The translations under genes were made by a program, and so were the position numbers. DNA of 64,000 nt from Tretioscincus oriximinensis (lineage: Eukaryota > Chordata > Lepidosauria > Squamata > Gymnophthalmidae). Of this stretch, positions 38,001-47,000 are shown in pieces. Numbering within the stretch: position 1 is the first letter of the stretch; each line of letters begins with the position of its first letter. The stretch spans positions 570,181-634,180 of the forward strand of contig JAJVDF010000464.1 of assembly GCA_022410635.1 (NCBI GenBank). The letters are read 5' to 3'. The notes under the pieces are model-generated. The model was not told the origin of the DNA. It did no database searches and saw only the letters and a program-made list of their open reading frames with translations.

Positions 38001-41000
38001 TCCATAGGCTGCCCATTGTGCCCCCTCAAGCACTTACGGCGGCATTGCGGCTTTGCAGCAGGGGTTTGGTGTTGCGTAGGAGGAGGCGGTGGTCTGGATC
38101 CATGACGTAAGGCTTGCGTTTCACCAGGGATGGGGCCTCATCCTTGTCGTCCTTGGCATCTTCTTCTTCTGAACCATAGAAAGCCTTTTCTGCGCTTTCT
38201 TCTAGAAGAGATTCCTGTTGAGGCATGAAGAAATGACAAGGAACCCCAACCCACGAATTACTCAAATCATAAGAGGCTCCCAATCCTTTTTGCTGTCCCA
38301 TCCATATTGGTGGTCCATATCACTTTTGAAAGCACGTAATCAGTTGCATTCCCTGAATAAAGGAAGAAGCAACCCATCAGGTAAGAGGGCAACCCAATCC
38401 AGGAGGGCAAGAACACATGGGTGGCCTGGCATTTTTTATAAAGGTAATGTGAAGTGAACCCGAAATACGTGAACTATATATTTAAAGTCCAGCAAAGGCG
38501 CTAGCAGCACTTTGAGACTAACTTGAGAAAATTGGGTGGCATAAGCTTTCGTAGACACGTCGACTTCTTCAGATGCATCTGAAGACCTGTCTACGAAAGC
38601 TTCTGCCACCCACTTTTCTCAAGTTAGTCTCAAAGTGATTCTAACTCCTTTGCTGGACTTTCTACTAGACTAATACGGCTATTTCTCTGAAATTATGTAA
38701 TTAAAGGAAGGTTATATTAAACCAAACAATCCCTATAACCACCGGGAAGCAACTATACCAAACGAAACAGAGCAAAAACCCACCAAGTACAAATAGAAAA
38801 ACAAAAATATACAAATAGTAAAGTAATCAAGATATATTTAAAACAATATCAGTAGTCCACAATATCCAAAGTATAAATGTGGAGCTGCCCAATATAATGC
38901 TTCAGTCCAAAAGAAAAGGATAAAAGTCCAAAGCTGTAAATTACAATAATAAAATCCTCAGGTAATGTAAGTACAGATTTCCTTTGATGAAATATATAGA
39001 AGAAGGTTCTTCTGTCTTCAAAAAAAAGCGGAGCCCAGACGCGTTTCGACCTAATGGTCTTCCTCAGTGGCCTATTATTGCGTTATATGAACGGGCTTGA
39101 AATTGCCACACATTAATGGGCTCAATTCAAAGTTTGCACTTCCACAACAATTTAAAAAGCTCCAGCAAGACTCTAAGACGTAACAGGACTTTTATCCTAT
39201 ACTTTTGGACTGAAGCACTATATTGGGCAGCTCCACTTTTCTACATTGGAGACTGTAAACTACTGATATTGTTTTAAATATATCTTGATTGCTTTACTAT
39301 TTGTATTTTTGTTTATCTATTTGTACTTGGTGGGAGACCCAAGGGTTTTTTGCTCTGTTTCATTTAAAGGAAGGTCACCACAATAATACGCTTTCAAGTT
39401 TTAGAATGTAGAAATTGGTATCACATCCCTATTAAGTTGTCAACGACACCCTCTAGATCTCCTCTACATTGGAACTGCTATGGGGATATTGGTGATTATG
39501 CCCTGTATGGTGGCAATACTCTTAGTTTCTAAGGGGCTTGGTGACACACGGTGGTACAGTGGTTAAGAGCCCAGAGTTTGACGCTCTGTGTCAGCTGTGG
39601 AGAGGTGTGAGAGCCCTCTACTGCCCTCAGCTCTAGCCAACCCAGCTGTTCAAAAGCAAAAAATTGCGATTAGATAAATGGGAACCATCAAAGAGTGGTG
39701 GGGAAGGTGGAATGTAAGCCTTCAAGTGAAAAATAGCTTATAAGCCTCTCTGAGTCCCTTCAGATGAGAAAAGTGAGGTATAAAAAAACAAATTCTTCTA
39801 AATTCTGAAATGGTATTTTAAAAGAAATCTGTACGATCACGAAGCAGGAGTTTACTACTTTGGTATCATTAGCTTTGTTTCATTTTTTTTAAAGTAGAGG
39901 AAATAAACTACAAACCATTGATAGTCTTTTACTTAGTTGCTACTAAGCAATTGATCACCGCTTCCCGGAAGGACTTTTCACAGTTATCCATCAAAAACTG
40001 GTATCAAGGGGTTTGGAACTTAACTATGGCAATGAAGTAATTTCTCTATAATTTCATTATCAGGCAATATAAATAAAGGCTAAGCACGGTCTTCCATCTG
40101 GAACATGGGGAGGGGTGGGTGCCTTCCAGTAGCCTGCAGCTCTAGCCAACTCAGCTATTTGAAAGAGATGCAAATTTGTAATTTGCATATCAATTAGAAA
40201 AATGAGTACTATCATTAACCTGATGGGGAAGATAGAGTAAAAAATGTAAGCCTTCGGGCAAAAATTAACCCTGTAAGCCGCTCTAGAAAAGAGCGGGATA
40301 TAAAAACTCAATTCTTCTTCTTCTTATGAAAATACTATTACATTGTTAATTTTAAGATTCACATATAACAGGATGGGAATCTTTGAATGTAAAGAAAAAA
40401 GGGTTGAGTGGTCTGGAAACCATGTCCTTTGAGGAATGGTTAAAGGATCTAGGAATGTTTAGTCTGCAAAAGAGAAGACTGAGGATTAGGGTTAGGGGAT
40501 AGCTGCATACAAATATCTGAAGGGCTGTCACAGAGCAGAGGGATCAGAATTGTTCTCAATGGCAAATGGAAGGACTAGAAACAATGGGATGAAACTGCAA
40601 GGGAGGAGATTTAGATTAGATAACAGGAAACACTTTCTAACAGTCAGGGTGATAAACCAGTGGAACAGTTTGCCACAGGAGATGGTGAGTTTGCCTTCAC
40701 TGGAAGTCTTCAAACAGAGGCTGGACAGTCATCCACCAAAAACTGACTGGCCAAGTAAAAAAACAAATGAATATGATAGGTACTGTGCAATGAAGGAAGA
40801 ATCTCCCACAGTGGTAGAACAAACTGCCTGGAAAGTGTCGGATCACCAGCTTAATCCCAGCCTCCCCCTGGAAGCAGGCAAAGCAAACCACTTTTGTATC
40901 TCTGCCCATGCAGAAAACCACAACTTGATCTGAAGGTTGACCAAGAAGGCTGCACTGAAACTATCATTAACTGCCTGAAGTATCTGGTCTAATCTGCACC

Positions 41001-44000
41001 TTAACATAAACGCTAACCAATATACCTTTGAAAGTGTATTCCCAGGTAACTTGGATATTGGCCCATAATTATAATTTTCACACCATACCTCTGGAGTGTT
41101 TTTTTTAAAATACATAAGCTTATTATTATTATTGCACACTGCATATCATACTCATTTATTACATATTTGACCTGTTTTGTTTTGTTTCCTGCTTATTGGT
41201 TTCAGGTAATCTGGGTCAGCCTCCCAAGCTCATTCTGACCAATCAAGAGAAGCAAAATCAGTCACCTGCCCAACAGGCTCCTCCCACATGGCCAACAGGC
41301 TCCTCCCACACACCCAACAGGCTCCTCCCACACACCCAACAGGCTCCTCCCACACACCCAACAGGATTCTTCCACATATCTTTATGCCCTTACTCACATT
41401 TTGGTTAGGACTAAGAAACTGGGTGCGGGCATAGCGGGTCAGCATATTAATGATTACCACCTGGCCCCATTCCTCCACATCTATCAGCAGGTTGCAGAGC
41501 TTCCGGTAATTCTTGTGAATGAGGTCAATACGTTCTGGGCAAACTTCTTCAAAGGCCATCACTACGCTCCCAGCAACTAACTAGCCGAGAAAGCAAAGAC
41601 AAGGAGAAAGGAACAGAGTGCTGGCATTAGGAACTGTAACAGGACTCAAGCAACTATAAATGCAGACAGGTTTTCAGAATCTTTCTCGGAGGCCCTTGTA
41701 TTTAACTTGTCTAAAGGCTTCCAGGTGAAGGAAGGGATACTGTATATGTGTAATACATAAAGCTTGGTGGAATCAGAACACCAATAGCAAAACATAGGAT
41801 TGTTGGCCACATAGGCACAGTATCACTAGGTTTCTGCAGACTAAGCTTCATCACTCTGCTTACAAAATTCAAAAAAGACAAAAGCTCTGCTTTTCAACCA
41901 GCTCATTTTTTGTATTTATTTGTACGGCTATGCTACCTGATATTCTAAGGTCTCAGGTAGGGTTGCCACTGTCCCGTATTATAAAGAATGTCCCGTATTT
42001 TAGCTCAAAATTACGCATTCTGTATTAATCATTCAGTGTCCTATATCATTGGCTTCTTGGCAGGCAGGCAGGCAGGACGCAGTCGGCGGTGACGCTCAAA
42101 ACGTGCGGGTGCAGAATCGGAGCGTGGCACCGGCTCCTGTGGTCCATGGTGGAAGCNGAGCTTCAGCATGAGCCTTAAAAGGCTGCATCGTCTGCCGCCG
42201 CACTGTTTGCAGTGAAGACATTGAGAGCTGGTGCCTTCATCACGCCTGCCATCTTGGGGCACGAATCTTAACGGCAGGCAGTATTTCTCTCTGCAGCCCC
42301 AGTTGCCTGCTTTTCACCCAACAGCCATTTTCAGTGCTATCTATCTCCTGCTTGCAGGAGGAACCTGGAGCCCTGTTTGGCTCCAAAGTTTGTATAAATT
42401 GCGAAGCATCTTGGGCATTAGGCTACAAGGCAAATATTCTACCCTAGTAGGGAGCTCAGTTTGGGCACCAGCATTTTTATTTTGCAGAGCCCTGTTTGGC
42501 TTCAAGCTGTTAGGGGCCTAGACTTGCCCTACAGGCATTTAGGTTTTTGTTTATAGTTTTTATAGTTTTTTATTGCCTCTTATTTTCGTGAAATGTCCTT
42601 TATTTTTAAGAGCAAGTCCCTTATTTCATTTATCAAAAGGTGGCAACCTTAGTCTCAGGGCAGGTTACAGCAAGAGCAGCGTAATGATTAATACACAGTT
42701 AAAATCAGATTCATTAAAATAAACTAACATGGTTGCCATTACTGTGCTTCTGAAAGTTAAGACTGATCAAATTAGATCCACCTGGGAATGAAATCAATTC
42801 CAAAACCTGAGGATGCTACCTCCAGTCACGAGCCACAAGCCTCCATCTACTCTCGGTGAAGAGATTATCAGGAGAACTTCTCCTGTAGACCATAACTGAC
42901 ATGCAGGGCTATGCAGTCTGCTCTGCTCTTCCCAACAGGCATGTTATAAAGTAAGTCCAGCAAAGGAGCTAGCAGCACTTTGAGACTAACTTGAGAAACG
43001 TGGTTGGCATAAGCTTTCGTAGACAGGTCTACTTCTTCAGATGCTGAAGTAGACCTGTCTACGAAAGCTTATGCCAACCACTTTTCTCAAGTTAGTCTCA
43101 AAGTGCTGCTAGCTCCTTTGCTGGACTTTCTGCTAGACTAACACGGCTATTTCTCTGAAATTGTTACAAAGTAAGGAGAGGCTGGGAGAGCTTCAAAGAA
43201 CTGACCAACCAAGTGGTTTTATGAAGGAGTGCAGTATTGAACTGGGAGAACATCAAATAGAGATCCAACATACGATTGGACTGTCAAGGATCATGGGTAC
43301 AACAATCAACATCACTGGAAGCACCAAGAGATGAGGTCATCTCTGGATAAAATGCCATTAGCCCCATCAAATGACAAACAACCCAGTGTACAGACAACAT
43401 TTTAGCCGCATCAGAAATCCCTAGTTAATGAATCGGCTGCCGTAATTATAAAAACATAACTAGTTTATCAGGCAAGCTCCTATCTTGCCTATCACAGATG
43501 AAATAAAGATTTTGTATCTCTAAGTTTTATCTGTCTGTGCTTAGAATTGTATTATTTGTTTTGAAGTATAACTAGTTTAAGGGAAACGTCAGAATTAATT
43601 GTTAATTACCATGATTAAAACAAAATAGAAAAAATCTTAGCAGCGTCTGGTGTTGCATTCCAACTTGGCTGCAATGACAAATTACATGATCTTGGACTAG
43701 TCACTTTGTGCCAACCTGACCTACTTTGCCATGTTGTTAGGAGTGCAAAACAAAGAGGAGGATAATGTTGTTCCCTTCTTGATATCTTCAGAAGAAAGGA
43801 GGAACGCAGGTACGAAAGGCGGATTTTACGCTGTCAATGATTTGAGAAACTTTGAGGTACCACAGAACTGCACCCGTGGCTTTTTAATGAACATGCCTCT
43901 CAGAACATTTAGAGACACCTCGAGCAACTCACTGATATCACTTTTACTTACTGTGGTCTTATCAGCTAACAGCTTCTCAATGACTTCTATTAACTGGTCT

Positions 44001-47000
44001 TTCTGGTCTGAATCAAGGCTGTAGAGCAGAGAAACAAATTCAGTGCATGGATAACTGCTATTACAGAATGTAACCACTAGATGGCATTTACAGCACCCAA
44101 GTACAATTGCACACGCCCCTCTCCTATTAGTGGTTTTGCCCACTTTGACAAGCACATAGTTCTTGTGCATGCTGGCCAAACACACCAGTTATAAATGCAT
44201 AAGTATGTTTGCCATGTAAGGCTCCACTATCGCCACACCACTCTGCTTTTACATGAGAAATACAAAGGAGAAANAATATTTCACAATAATCACATTTTCT
44301 TTTAGAATTTATCTAAAGATTGACAATCCTCATTTTCCCCCAGTCCTCTAAAATTCTGAAAAAAGGGCCAGCAAAACATTTCATCTCTTAACTTCTCTAA
44401 TACTTCTGTGTAAAACAAGAAAATGGGTATTTACTATTAGTCTAACCCCTGGAGCTGTATCAAAACAGCAAGGATAAGAACCTATGTGAACCCAAAGGAA
44501 TATTTATTTATATTTATTTATTTATACTTATACATCAGGGCTTCACACCTGTTCATATTCGGTAGCCCCCATCTCTTGTGGCCTGTAAGCAACTCTGAGG
44601 TGGAGTTAAAAAATAAAAATTTCCTAAATAAATGCTCCTGCTATCGTGACAAAAACTAAAGATAGTATAATTACAGTAGAGTATTAGTATCGTGTCGTGT
44701 AGAGATGTGTGTGAGTCAATTGCTTAAGTTAACAACGCTTCATCCAGTTTAGCCTTAGGTTTGTGTAGTGTTATTATTGCAATGCATATGCAGGCATTTT
44801 GGCAAATCCATCTTGGATTTCATACTGTAAAATGTGCTGGTTGTTTATGCAGACATAGGCATGTATTGAGAGCATGCTCTGGTGACAAAAGCAGTCTGTT
44901 TTTTTAGAATGTGGTTGTTCAGTTGCTGAAAACAGTGATGGTGTGAATGGCCTTAGGAGAGAAAGGTAAGATACTGCAATTTAGAAGCAGAATATTTATC
45001 CTCTCTGTTAAGTCTTGGTGGTTCAAAACTAAACTTCAGAGATGCTAAGATTCCCCCCACCATGCTACATTTTCTGGACTCAGAGGAACGAGGCAACTTC
45101 TTTGCAAACTCTCTTACCTGTACAGCTTGGGGATAGCATGAGCTGCCGTTTTACGCACATATGGAGACATATCCGAAGCTGCCTCCTTGATAGCCAGCAT
45201 CATGATAGGAACAATTATGGGCACACGGATGCTGGAAAGAACTCGTAGGGCACTAGCACGGATTAACTGATTGGGATCCTGCAGTAAAAAGGAGACTAAC
45301 GTCAGGTGATCATAGGCAGTTCTCATTGTGGACCCTCTTTTGCGGAAAGAACTGGGTTTGACAGTTTATTTCCCTCCTTATTTTAGATCAAGGCCCCAAA
45401 CCTTGAGTCCTCGTTGAAAAGTAGAGATAGATAGCAAAGCTAAATCCTGCTGTTCTTCAGCATATCGGACCAGGTAGACATACACAAGCTTCTTCACCTG
45501 AAAAAGAGGACAACAGGTGAGGGTCATAGGAGGCTTCTAAGCCACCATAATTTCTTATCTAAAGGAGAAGTTGTTTACACCAAGGTGGTTTCATGGAGCC
45601 TGACTGCACCCAACAGCCATTTTGGCTTCTTCTTCTTACCTCCACAGCTTCTGCCATTTTGTGACATGGTCTACTGAGAGGTAATGAGTTGGGATTAGAT
45701 TGTTGTTTATGTACATCACTCAGTTTTCTTTCACTGTCATATGAATCTAAACTAAGAACTACTAAAATAGAGAGCAGAAAATCCAACATAGCAGCCACTG
45801 ATAGATCAGTCCATCACCCCGAATCATGAAGAAGACATCCCCTGTACTGGAGGCGGTTTATCCCTAAGAAGAGTGTTGAGAAGCATTAACAGATACTAAT
45901 GTAAAGAGTCTAAGGGTCACCCTGTACTGGAGGTGGTTAATCCCTAAGAAGAGTGTTGAGAAGCATTAATAGATACTAATGTAAAGAGTCTAAGGGTCAC
46001 CCTTCAGGCTAGAGATACTGGGTGTCCCTAAGGGACACATGCAGGTTGCTCAGAACAAGTAAATGTCTTGCTTTTGTCATCTGCTTGATAAACCCAGAAT
46101 CAATTGTTGGGTGACTGCGTGCTGGACTAGATGGGCAGTGGCCCAATCCAAAAGACACCTCTTGCAGTAAGTTCTTACATAACATGATCGTGTTTATGTC
46201 CTGCATGTGTGAATCCGATAAGCATCCGACAAGTCAGTGTAAAAATGGATTTGGAATTACCGGTAGATGGCCTTTGGCCCAATCAAACACACAATTTATA
46301 AAAATGCAAGAGGAACCCTGCTGCATCAGACCACAAAATATTCTGCCTGCCTCTCCAACCCAGAAACCGTGCTGTTTCCCATTCTTCCATGTTGCTCAGC
46401 CATTCCCTTTTACATAGGGTTGCCATACGTCCCGGGTTTTAAGACAAAATCCCGGCTTTTTACATTCCCTGATGCTGCATNGGGGAATGTAAAAATCCAG
46501 GATTTTAAAGGCAAAGGAGCCGTCAGAGCTGACGGCTNCAGCCCGAGCAACGCTTTCCGGGGTCCTGGAAGGAACCTCGGAATGTGCCGTAGCTGCTCCA
46601 GTGCTGGAGGCGGGGTTTTGCGCACCTGCTAGCATGCCAACTCGCCTCAGCAAAGGAAAAACGCCTGGGTTTGTGTAAGGAGAACAGCTCTGTTCCCCTG
46701 TCACAAACCCAAGCATTTTTCCTCCGCTGGAGGCGAGTTGGCGCGCTAGGAGGCGCACGAAACCCCGCCTCCAGCACTGGAGCAGCTACGCGCGCGCACA
46801 TGGTGGTGAGATAGGCAGAAGAGAGGTTCTGCCTGTCTCACTACAAGCGTCCGTATGTGCATGCGTGCACACGCACGTGCACGCGCGCATGTACGTGTGT
46901 GTGCACGCACGTACACGCACCTCCACCCCANCCCCGTCCCAGTTTTGGGCTGCCAAAATATGGCAGCCCTACTTTTACATAATCTGCACAATGATCCATG

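Noticed and set aside
46396..46801. Several overlapping ORFs of 90-120 codons
   Set aside because: They lie within a palindromic non-autonomous hAT element; composition explains the open frames.
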